Source: JADKIH01 sp031417395
GTDB taxonomy: Bacteria > Bacteroidota > Bacteroidia > AKYH767-A > 2013-40CM-41-45
Assembly (NCBI GenBank): GCA_031417395.1
Contig: JANOVM010000026.1
Coordinates: 1-64,000, forward strand
DNA length: 64,000 bases
Direction of reading: 5' to 3'
Part shown: piece after piece, positions 26,347 through 33,914 of the stretch
Layout of the letters: every line of letters begins with the position of its first letter
Position numbering within the stretch: the stretch's first letter is position 1
The notes under the pieces: generated by a model
Databases searched by the model: none
Seen by the model: the letters and a program-made list of their open reading frames with translations, nothing else
What the model was told of the DNA's origin: nothing
Program-made: the position numbers and the translations under genes

Positions 26347-28401
26347 ATGCTTAAATCGTACATTTTCAGATTCACTTTATTGCTTGTTATTATTTCTGCT
26401 AATGCTCAGGCTGACTGGCTTACTCCTGAATTATTGTGGAAGATGGGCAGGGTTTCTGATCCGCAGCTGTCTCCTGATGGTAAACTTGCAGTTTATAATA
26501 TTCGACGTTTTAATGTGGCGGAAAATAAAGGCAATACTGATATCTGGCTGTATAATTTTTCAACTCATTCCGCTCGTGCCATTGCTGCTGATTCAAGCAA
26601 TGAAATACAGCCGCGCTGGAGCAGTGATGGAAAGAGAATTTTTTATTTAAATGATAAGTCGGGAAGCCGGTTGTGGAGCATGAATGCCGATGGCAGTGAT
26701 AAACAGCAGGCAAGTGATATGAAGGAAGACATTAATACTTATGGAATTTCCGGTAATGGAACTATGATATGGCTGGGCATTGATGTTAAGCTTGACAGGT
26801 TTTTTGGAAAAGATAAATATCCTGATCTGCCCAAATCTACCGGACATGTTTACGATGACCTGATGATGCGGCATTGGGATCAATGGGCTGATGGTTCATA
26901 CAGTCATGTATTTATCGCTCCACTGAGTAATGGAAAAATCAAATCAGATCCTATTGACATAATGAAAAATGAACATTATGATTCTCCAATGAAACCCCAC
27001 GGTGGTGATGAAGAAATCAGCTGGAGCCGGGATGGAAAATTACTTGCTTACACGTGTAAAAAATTCAACGGACTCGAATATGCCGTAAATACAAATTCAG
27101 ATATTTATCTATACGATGTCGCTTCCGGTAAAACAATAAATGTAACTTCCGATAATGCCGGATATGATAAATCTCCTGCTTTCTCTCCTGATGGAACAAC
27201 GATGGCCTGGATCAGCTGGGAAGAAGCCGGAAACGAAGCATCGCTTCAACGACTATTTACTTATAACCTGACGACAAAAGCAAAAAGCAATTTGTCTAAA
27301 GGTTTTGAATATAATGTTGAAAACCTGCATTGGTCCGGTAAATCGGATCGTATTTATTTTCTTGCAGACATTCAGGCAACAGATCAGATATTTTATTGTG
27401 AAACTTTGGCTAAAGCAAATAACATTAAGCAATTGACAACGGACATTGCTGATATTAATGGTTTATCAATTGCATCAAATGAAAAGAAGGAAGACCTGAT
27501 ACTTGCTTCACGCATGTCTATTTCACAACCGACAGAACTTTTCTCAATCGATGCAAAAACAGGAAAATCAAATCAAATAACATTTACGAATGATGATGTA
27601 CTTTCCCCTTTGACACTAGGAGAAGTTAAAAAAATGATGATAAAAACTTCTGATGGTAAAGAAATGCTGACGTGGGTAATTTATCCGCCTAACTTTAACC
27701 CAAAGAATAAATACCCGACATTGTTGTATTGTCAGGGCGGCCCTCAGAGTACCGTTAGTCAGTTTTTCTCATACCGCTGGAACTTTCAGTTAATGGCTGC
27801 CAATGGCTATATTGTTGTTGCTCCCAATCGTCGCGGACTTCCGGGTTTTGGAAAGGAATGGAATGATGAAATTAGTAATGACTGGGGCGGACAAGCAATG
27901 ACTGACTTACTCAGCGCAATTGATAGTGTTGCAAAATATCCATACGTTAATAAGGATAGGATGGGGGCAGTCGGCGCCAGCTTCGGCGGCTATTCAGTAT
28001 TTTGGCTTGCAGGTCATCATCAGCGAAGATTTAAAGCATTTATTTCACATTGCGGCGTATTCAACATTGAAAGTATGATTGCAACAGAAGAATTGTTTTT
28101 TCACTTGCATGAATTTGACGGAGCCTATTGGAGATTGCCTAAACCGGTAAGCTATACCAAATTCTCACCTCACAACTATGTTAATAATTGGGACACCCCA
28201 ATTTTAATCATCTCTAATGAAAAGGATTATCGGATTCCATATTCCCAAGGCCTCGAGGCATATTCTGCAGCAAGACTTAAAAAAATCCCTGCTCGTTTTC
28301 TGAGTTTTCCCGACGAAGGACATTGGGTGCTTAAACCTCAAAACAGCCTTATGTGGCAGAGGGAGTTTTTTGGGTGGTTGGATAAGTATTTGAAGAATTA
28401 G
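26347..28401 (+). CDS. S9-family prolyl oligopeptidase-type peptidase
   Basis: 684 residues with an N-terminal signal peptide (FRFTLLLVIISANAQA). Beta-propeller PD40 repeats (WSSDGKRIFYLN, FSPDGTTMAW) occupy about 30-400. The C-terminal alpha/beta hydrolase has the catalytic triad Ser545 (GASFGGYS), Asp627 (NEKDYRIP) and His659 (DEGHWVL). It is predicted to be an exported dipeptidyl- or acylaminoacyl-peptidase taking up peptide nutrients. The gene ends directly in an AGTACTT-type repeat. Confidence 0.93.
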   Translation: MLKSYIFRFTLLLVIISANAQADWLTPELLWKMGRVSDPQLSPDGKLAVYNIRRFNVAENKGNTDIWLYNFSTHSARAIAADSSNEIQPRWSSDGKRIFYLNDKSGSRLWSMNADGSDKQQASDMKEDINTYGISGNGTMIWLGIDVKLDRFFGKDKYPDLPKSTGHVYDDLMMRHWDQWADGSYSHVFIAPLSNGKIKSDPIDIMKNEHYDSPMKPHGGDEEISWSRDGKLLAYTCKKFNGLEYAVNTNSDIYLYDVASGKTINVTSDNAGYDKSPAFSPDGTTMAWISWEEAGNEASLQRLFTYNLTTKAKSNLSKGFEYNVENLHWSGKSDRIYFLADIQATDQIFYCETLAKANNIKQLTTDIADINGLSIASNEKKEDLILASRMSISQPTELFSIDAKTGKSNQITFTNDDVLSPLTLGEVKKMMIKTSDGKEMLTWVIYPPNFNPKNKYPTLLYCQGGPQSTVSQFFSYRWNFQLMAANGYIVVAPNRRGLPGFGKEWNDEISNDWGGQAMTDLLSAIDSVAKYPYVNKDRMGAVGASFGGYSVFWLAGHHQRRFKAFISHCGVFNIESMIATEELFFHLHEFDGAYWRLPKPVSYTKFSPHNYVNNWDTPILIISNEKDYRIPYSQGLEAYSAARLKKIPARFLSFPDEGHWVLKPQNSLMWQREFFGWLDKYLKN

Positions 28402-28441
28402 TACTAAGTACTTAATACTTAGAATTTAGTATTTTTAATTA
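28397..28441. repeat. AGTACTT/AAGTACT repeat after the S9 peptidase gene
   Basis: Degenerate AGTACTAAGTACTTAATACT units overlapping and following the stop codon, ending in a T-run. They share units with 51871-51960. Self-complementary, so possibly a terminator. Confidence 0.6.
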
Positions 28442-28475
28442 AGGATTCCAAAAAAAAACTACTTTTGCCCTCCTT

Positions 28476-28555
28476 GCCCAGGTGGCGAAATTGGCAGACG
28501 CACCACTTTGAGGGGGTGGCGGGCAACCGTACGAGTTCGACTCTCGTCCTGGGCA
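28476..28555 (+). tRNA. tRNA-Leu (GAG)
   Basis: Acceptor GCCCAGG pairs with CCTGGGC. The D-arm contains GGCGAAATTGGCAGACGC; the anticodon stem is CCACT/GGTGG with loop TTGAGGG, anticodon GAG. It has a long class II variable arm and T-arm with GTTCGA. Discriminator A; CCA is not encoded. Confidence 0.95.
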
Positions 28556-28561
28556 CTAAGG

Positions 28562-28630
28562 ACAGTCTGAGTCCGGAGTCTGAGTCCGTCGATACGCAGA
28601 CTACGGACTCAGACTCCGGACTCAGACTGT
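28562..28630. repeat. Perfect 28-bp inverted repeat between tRNA genes
   Basis: Arms 28562-28589 and 28603-28630 are perfectly complementary, with a 13-base loop. Each arm is itself made of AGTCTG/AGTCCGG-type units, the same vocabulary as the heptamer tract after the second tRNA. Confidence 0.85.
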
Positions 28631-28639
28631 AGTTCCCCC

Positions 28640-28723
28640 GCCCGGGTGGCGAAATTGGCAAACGTTGCGGTCTCAGAAGCCGTTGGAGTTACATCCTTGA
28701 GAGTTCGAGTCTCTCCTCGGGCA
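28640..28723 (+). tRNA. tRNA-Leu (CAG)
   Basis: Acceptor GCCCGGG pairs with CTCGGGC (one G-U). Anticodon stem GCGGT/GCCGT with loop CTCAGAA, anticodon CAG; long variable arm (TTGGAGTTACATCCTTGA); T-loop GTTCGAG. Discriminator A; CCA not encoded. Together with the preceding gene it forms a leucine tRNA pair, separated only by a hairpin. Confidence 0.95.
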
Positions 28724-28731
28724 CGAAGTAC

Positions 28732-28861
28732 AGTCCGAAGTCCGTAGTCTGAGTCCGGAGTTTCAAACTCAGACTGCGGACTTCGGACTCCAGACTCCGG
28801 ACTTCGGACTCCGGACTTCGGACTTCGGACTACAGACTACGGACTACAGACATCGGACTCC
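28732..28861. repeat. GGACTTC heptamer tract
   Basis: From 28771 to 28861 there are exactly thirteen 7-base units of the form (G/A)GACTNC. Upstream (28732-28765) units in the opposite sense (GAAGTCC, GTAGTCT) can pair with them. It contains no coding frame of interest. Confidence 0.85.
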
Positions 28862-29337
28862 AGCCTCAGCCTGCCCTTCCCAACTCTTTTAATTCCCACT
28901 TTTTTATTTCTCTATCAGCGTTTTAACTTTTTCTAACTTTTATTGTAAGGTTTCCACAAAAATCAGCTGAACAGATTTATTTGAATTCACTATAAAGTAA
29001 GCAAACAGGACATTATTTAATCTTGTTTCCCTTCAGTTTTATCATCTGTATACGCTACGCACCTGTAAATAATAATACTCTCATACCCATTAAATAAAGA
29101 GAAAAATACTTAAGACTGGTTTTTGGTTAGACGAGAGGCCCCGTTCAGCATAGCTGGCGGGGTTTTTTCTTTTATGATAAATTATTAAGAATTAACATTT
29201 TTCAAATCCGATACTAGAGTATTAGCGGACGATAAATGCCCATTCCCCAATACAATCCTCTTCCTGCCCAACAATTTTTGTAAAGGGATGTGTTCAATTT
29301 TAGTTTTGAGAATCATTCAAATTTAAAATCTAAAATT
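28862..29337. other. Intergenic region, candidate small RNA
   Basis: No protein-coding frame is supported here. The only clear element is the strong intrinsic terminator at 29139-29168 without any preceding gene on the plus strand other than the tRNAs more than 400 bp away, which suggests a small RNA ending there. Its 5' end cannot be placed. Confidence 0.35.
29139..29168 (+). terminator. Strong intrinsic terminator with no upstream CDS
   Basis: CCCCG (29139-29143) pairs with CGGGG (29158-29162), with an inner CAGC/GCTG stem, followed by six T. Ideal intrinsic terminator form on the plus strand. Confidence 0.85.
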
Positions 29338-29589
29338 ATGAGTACACGAGAAATTCAACAATTTATTTATCAGAGAGGCGAGTTTACTTTCTTCGATGGC
29401 AAGCAGGATGAAGGAATGATTATCTGCAGGTACAACATTCCGGAAGCACGGATAGAATATTATTTAATTCCTGTTTCAAACGTTTTAGCATACCAGGCTG
29501 CTAGGGCTCATTCGGAAATCGATGCGCATAAAAAACTGGGATGGAAAATTGATATCGGTAAAATTTCTAACATTAAAATTCACAACTAA
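29338..29589 (+). CDS. Small hypothetical protein
   Basis: 83 residues from the ATG at 29338 (MSTREIQQFIYQRGEF). A GTG at 29290 would add 16 residues. No signal peptide or membrane helix. It is compact and beta-rich (EFTFFDGKQDEGMIICRYNIPEARIEYYLI, split here) with a helical middle (VLAYQAARAHSEIDAHKKLGW). No family recognised. Its stop codon overlaps the start of the next small gene (TAATG), so the two are translationally coupled. Confidence 0.65.
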   Translation: MSTREIQQFIYQRGEFTFFDGKQDEGMIICRYNIPEARIEYYLIPVSNVLAYQAARAHSEIDAHKKLGWKIDIGKISNIKIHN

Positions 29590-29726
29590 TGAATAAGTTA
29601 AACATTTACAATAAACTTTTTATACTGTTCTTTGCTATACTGATAGCGATAATAATCAAGAAAGCTCCTCACGAAAAGAATGAGAACGGCGGCGGAAAAA
29701 AATCTGTTATCAGCAGTGAGAAATAA
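29589..29726 (+). CDS. 45-residue membrane microprotein
   Basis: Reads MNKLNIYNKLFILFFAILIA and continues to a stop at 29724-29726. One predicted membrane helix (LFILFFAILIAIII) is followed by a Lys/Gly-rich tail (KKAPHEKNENGGGKKS). The ATG overlaps the preceding stop by one base (TAATG). Too short for standard gene callers and without a recognised family. It may anchor or accompany the 83-residue protein. Confidence 0.55.
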   Translation: MNKLNIYNKLFILFFAILIAIIIKKAPHEKNENGGGKKSVISSEK

Positions 29727-29802
29727 AACAATATATGCTTTGCGGGCATTATGTTTTAATGTTTTTCTTAAAGGTCGTTAGGAATCCTTTAACGCATATT
29801 AT

Positions 29803-29837
29803 AAATCCGGCTTATGGAATTTTCCTTAGCCGGATTT
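29803..29837. terminator. Bidirectional terminator between convergent genes
   Basis: AAATCCGGCT (29803-29812) pairs with AGCCGGATTT (29828-29837), with T-rich flank on both strands. It separates the small-gene pair from mgtE. A second hairpin (TTAAAGG/CCTTTAA) lies just before it. Confidence 0.75.
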
Positions 29838-29858
29838 TAATTTTCAGCGGACAATTCG

Positions 29859-31238
29859 TTAAAGCAAAGTGCCTTTAAGAACCAGAAATGCAATTGTAAA
29901 ATAAATAATCAGCCCTGTTACGTCAACCAGTGTTGCTATAAAAGGAGCTGATGATACAGCAGGGTCCCTGCCCAGTTTTTTTAAAACCAGGGGTATCATT
30001 GAACCCATAATGGTTCCCCATAAAACAATTCCAATCAAGGTGAATGATACGGTAAGTCCCAGCAGAAAGTAATGTGGACCGTAAATACTCGTGAATTGTG
30101 ACCAGGCAAAGATTCTTAAAAAGCCAATAAAACCCAGAAGGCTTCCTAACGCAAGTCCTGAAATAATTTCTCGTCGCATAACATGCCACCAGTTGGACCA
30201 ATCAACTTCACCCAGAGCCATGGCACGAATGATTAGTGTTGCTGCCTGTGAGCCGCTGTTTCCGCCGCTGGAAATGATTAAGGGAATAAACAATGTCAAT
30301 ACAACAGCTTTACTTAACTCATCGTTAAAAAATCCCATAGCGCTTGCCGTAAGCATTTCTCCCAAAAAAAGGACGATTAACCATCCAGCTCTTTTCCGAA
30401 TCATCTTAGCCATGGAGATTTTAAGATAAGGCTCATCAAAGGCTTCCATACCACCGATTTTCTGTATGTCCTCTGTATCTTCCTGTTCAATGATATCTAC
30501 CACATCATCGATTGTAATGATGCCAAGCAATAAACCTTTAAAATCAGTTACAGGAAGGGCAGTCCTGTTGGTTTGTTTAAAAATTTCAATAGCTGCTTCC
30601 TGATCGTCGCGGGCATTCAGGAACGTAAATTGTTTATCCATCAGGTCGCTTACCTTTTTGTCCAAGGGAGCAAGCAGAAAGTCACGAACTTTTATATCAT
30701 CAATCAAAAAGCCATTGGTATCTGTAACATAAATATTACTTATCGTTTCACTGTTCTGTCCGAATTTCCGAATGTAATCAAGTACTTGCTGAACATTCCA
30801 GTCTTCTTTTACAGACAGATAATCCGGAGTCATCAACCGGCCAATACTGTCTTCAGGATATTGAAGGAGTTGTTTTGCTGTTTTTCTCTCTTCATCGCTA
30901 AGTAAAGTGAGATACTTCTGCAGAGTTACTTCCGGAAGTTTTTCAAAAAGGGCTGTCCTGTCATCAGGAGAAATCTGATTAAGTGTGGCAACCAGTTGAT
31001 CCACACTAAAGGATCCGAGCAAATCCATCTGAATCTTAAAGTCCAGATTTTCAAAGGTCTTAATGGCTTTTTCAGCTTCCAGAACCTGGAAAACTTTCAG
31101 ATAATCTATTTCACGGGAATCATTGATCAGTTCAGCCAACTCTTCAGGCTGAATATTGGCAGTCAGATGCTTTAGCTTATAAAGATTGCCGGTAACAAGC
31201 CGCTCGGCAAGTAATTCTTTTTCGTCAATTTTTGCCAT
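29859..31238 (-). CDS. mgtE: Magnesium transporter MgtE
   Basis: 459 residues. The N-terminal helical MgtE domain (about 25-130) and tandem CBS domains (about 135-255, SVKEDWNVQQVLDYIR and LPVTDFKGLLLGIITIDDV) form the cytosolic Mg2+ sensor. They are followed by five membrane helices (about 285-455) including the pore motif region PLIISSGGNSGSQAATLIIR. Imports Mg2+ and closes when intracellular Mg2+ is high (family knowledge). Monocistronic. Confidence 0.95.
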   Translation of the reverse strand: MAKIDEKELLAERLVTGNLYKLKHLTANIQPEELAELINDSREIDYLKVFQVLEAEKAIKTFENLDFKIQMDLLGSFSVDQLVATLNQISPDDRTALFEKLPEVTLQKYLTLLSDEERKTAKQLLQYPEDSIGRLMTPDYLSVKEDWNVQQVLDYIRKFGQNSETISNIYVTDTNGFLIDDIKVRDFLLAPLDKKVSDLMDKQFTFLNARDDQEAAIEIFKQTNRTALPVTDFKGLLLGIITIDDVVDIIEQEDTEDIQKIGGMEAFDEPYLKISMAKMIRKRAGWLIVLFLGEMLTASAMGFFNDELSKAVVLTLFIPLIISSGGNSGSQAATLIIRAMALGEVDWSNWWHVMRREIISGLALGSLLGFIGFLRIFAWSQFTSIYGPHYFLLGLTVSFTLIGIVLWGTIMGSMIPLVLKKLGRDPAVSSAPFIATLVDVTGLIIYFTIAFLVLKGTLL

Positions 31239-31310
31239 GGATGATCGTCCATTCTAAGAGGAAAATAAGTGAAGCAGCGAAGATAATGGGTTAATTTGAA
31301 AAAGCGGCTT

Positions 31311-33839
31311 TTATTTCAAATTCTTATCAGATCTTTTTTTATTCTTGACCAGGGATTGATAATCCAGGTAATACAAAACTTTCAGAGAAACAGAGTTTGT
31401 CTGTGGACTGGAAAAGGTTTCTTTCAAGTTTGAAAAATAATTCACTGCATTATACCCAGATTCAGAAACAATGAGATTTTTATACGTAACCAGGAAAGAA
31501 CTTCCCGGAGCAAATTGCCAGTTGTAAACAAGATCAATTGTAAAATAATTCGAATTAAAATCGTAGGCTTGCATATCATTTTGTGAATAATCATCGAGCT
31601 TTCCTAAAGTATTAAGCTGATAGAATTTATTATACTTTCCATTCGACCAATAATGACGAATTGAACAGCTTAATGACATATCGTTCTTGAAGATGTAATT
31701 GGATGTAAGTGAATTTTCAAGCGTGACAACATCTCTTTTTCCGAAGACAGATGTGTCAGAACCGGCTAACGTTGCAAAACCAATTTCGCTTTTATTTTTA
31801 TCATATTGATTACCTGCTTGCATTGAAAAATGGTCACTAAAACGAATTCTTGGATTAATATAATATCCATAATTATCATTTCCATCTAATGATCTAAAAT
31901 GTGAAGTGCGGCCACCAAAATCAAAAGCGAGTCTTTTATTATAATTGGTTGTAAAATTAATGCTTCCGTAAATTCCGGTTGGATTCAAATAATATTTGTC
32001 TTCAATCCTTGGTTCAAAATAGTTTTTAACTTCAATCGGATTAAATCCCATATCAGCATATATTGACCAATTGCTGTTAAAGAGCAGAAAAAAATTAAAA
32101 CCGCCGGAGAGATCTGTCAATTCATTTTTCCTGCTTATTTTTCCACTTCTGTTTGCATAAAAAGAAATACTTCCTTGCTTAAAATGTTTCCAAAAGGGAT
32201 TAAATTCATTGTAAGAATAATAACTATTTAATTGCGAATAATCATTATAGAAAAAATAACTAAGGTCATTTTTATTATATGTTTTGTCTGAAGCATCATA
32301 GGATATTCCATATTGCGACTTTCCGATTATTTTGTCAGCCCTAAATAAATAAGACGATCCTGAAACATTTTTCTTTTTATCTCCTTCCCATTCGAAAATA
32401 TGACTCTCAGAATACTGACCAAGAAGACTATATTGGTGCTTTTTGTTTTCTAATCTTACTTGCCCTTTAGTAACATTGGCGTCCCTCGATTTACCATCCC
32501 TCATTACATTAGAATTCACAAGATAAATCTGGCTATTGTTTTTCAATTGCTGATCAAAAATAATAAGGTTGTAATTTGTTAGTGGTTCCGTGAGAATTTT
32601 TTCTCTTTCTCCATTGGATCGCTTAATGGTTGCATACGTATTATTCGTAATAGCATTCAGTAAACCTATTCCTAAACCTTTATTTGTCCTACCTGATATT
32701 TTTGTTGCATTGAGTAATTTTACTTTATCAGGATTATCCTCTAATACATCACCTTCATTCAGAGAGTTAGAAACACTATAAAATAAGTTAGGTGTTTTTC
32801 CAATTCTTCTAGAATAAAAAAGTCCTCCTTTGGAAAAAAGAGAAGTTCCTTCTTTAAAAAAAGGTCTTCTTTCAGAGTATATTGTTTCAAAAGCAGACAA
32901 ATTTTTAACCTTATTGTCACTCTGTACCTGACTGAAATCTGGCAAAAGGGTCATGTCCAGAGTAAAGCTTTCATTAATTCCATATTTAATATCGGCGCCG
33001 CCACTATAGGAATAAGAGTTTTCGTAAAGGGTATTTTTACCATCAGCACCGGAAGGCGACCGTTCAGAATAAAACGACAAATAGGGTGTTAGACTAAGCC
33101 GTAATGGAGGAGTTATGTTATTAATTCCATCCATTGTTCCCCAAAAGAGCATACGATTGGAAACATCCTTTGGTGTGAGTGACCATTGATCATATTCGCG
33201 GTTACGCCGTATTAGTCGCGCAAATTGTATACCCCAAAGCTGTTCAGTCTTCGGTGGGAAACGAAGAGCTGAATAGGGAATCCTGATTTCTAAGGACCAG
33301 CCCTCAGTTGTCAGCATTGTTTTGCTTTCCCAAACAGCATCAAAAGTCAGGTTATCATCAAACGATTCTGACTGAACTCCTGAAGCGCTAACTTCGAAAA
33401 CATAGCCTCCTTGTCTAATGTTGTATGGATCAATTCCAATTCGAAAAAAATCACTGTTTAAATCGCCTGATTCATCTCTATTGCCTAATTGATGCAGTAT
33501 GCTGTCGGGATGTGAATCATATAGTATCGCTGAAAAATAAACAGCGTTATTATCGTAAAGAACTTTTACTTCTGTACGCTGACTGGCTTGAGCACCTTCA
33601 ACAGGATCCAGCTGAATAAAATTTTCGGCGACATTGGCTGAATTCCATGCTGGTTCATTGGGAGTTCCATCAATTTTTATGGCTGAGCTTAATGGTTTTG
33701 CAGTGTATTTTTTGGGTTGAACTTCAGCAAAGGCGGAAAAATTAATTAGCATTAATTGCATGCTGATTAATACAAATAGAATTGTTCTTTTTGTAAAGTC
33801 AAACGATAATAAGAAAAGTCTTCGAAAAAAGAGTGTCAA
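31311..33839 (-). CDS. DUF5916 outer-membrane protein, copy 1
   Basis: Predicted 842 residues from a TTG at 33839 (reads LTLFFRRLF as the first codons). This start is chosen because the tandem paralogue has a TTG at the same aligned place with an identical upstream box. The frame continues to a TTG at 33896. Signal segment ILFVLISMQLMLINFSAFAE, then a CBM9-like domain (KIDGTPNEPAWNSANVAENFIQLDP, split here) and a large beta-barrel DUF5916 domain (PFFKEGTSLFSKGGLFYSRRIG is diagnostic). Predicted outer-membrane barrel of unknown substrate, often near peptidases or TonB systems. Confidence 0.88.
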   Translation of the reverse strand: MTLFFRRLFLLSFDFTKRTILFVLISMQLMLINFSAFAEVQPKKYTAKPLSSAIKIDGTPNEPAWNSANVAENFIQLDPVEGAQASQRTEVKVLYDNNAVYFSAILYDSHPDSILHQLGNRDESGDLNSDFFRIGIDPYNIRQGGYVFEVSASGVQSESFDDNLTFDAVWESKTMLTTEGWSLEIRIPYSALRFPPKTEQLWGIQFARLIRRNREYDQWSLTPKDVSNRMLFWGTMDGINNITPPLRLSLTPYLSFYSERSPSGADGKNTLYENSYSYSGGADIKYGINESFTLDMTLLPDFSQVQSDNKVKNLSAFETIYSERRPFFKEGTSLFSKGGLFYSRRIGKTPNLFYSVSNSLNEGDVLEDNPDKVKLLNATKISGRTNKGLGIGLLNAITNNTYATIKRSNGEREKILTEPLTNYNLIIFDQQLKNNSQIYLVNSNVMRDGKSRDANVTKGQVRLENKKHQYSLLGQYSESHIFEWEGDKKKNVSGSSYLFRADKIIGKSQYGISYDASDKTYNKNDLSYFFYNDYSQLNSYYSYNEFNPFWKHFKQGSISFYANRSGKISRKNELTDLSGGFNFFLLFNSNWSIYADMGFNPIEVKNYFEPRIEDKYYLNPTGIYGSINFTTNYNKRLAFDFGGRTSHFRSLDGNDNYGYYINPRIRFSDHFSMQAGNQYDKNKSEIGFATLAGSDTSVFGKRDVVTLENSLTSNYIFKNDMSLSCSIRHYWSNGKYNKFYQLNTLGKLDDYSQNDMQAYDFNSNYFTIDLVYNWQFAPGSSFLVTYKNLIVSESGYNAVNYFSNLKETFSSPQTNSVSLKVLYYLDYQSLVKNKKRSDKNLK

Positions 33840-33857
33840 GTAATTAATGGTTTTTCG

Positions 33858-33865
33858 CAAACATA
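33858..33865 (-). promoter_or_regulatory. Candidate -7 box TATGTTTG, DUF5916 copy 1
   Basis: Matches the Bacteroidota -7 consensus TAnnTTTG exactly. It lies 18 bases before the TTG start, the same spacing as in copy 2 (36450-36457). The resulting 5' leader would be about 10 bases. Confidence 0.55.
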
Positions 33866-33914
33866 AATAATTCCAAATTAAATTGTGGTTAATCAAATGT
33901 TAAAAATACAGGAT

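Noticed and set aside
28732..28861. Heptamer tract considered as a CRISPR or coding repeat
   Set aside because: The period is 7 bases with no spacers, and none of the frames gives a plausible protein.
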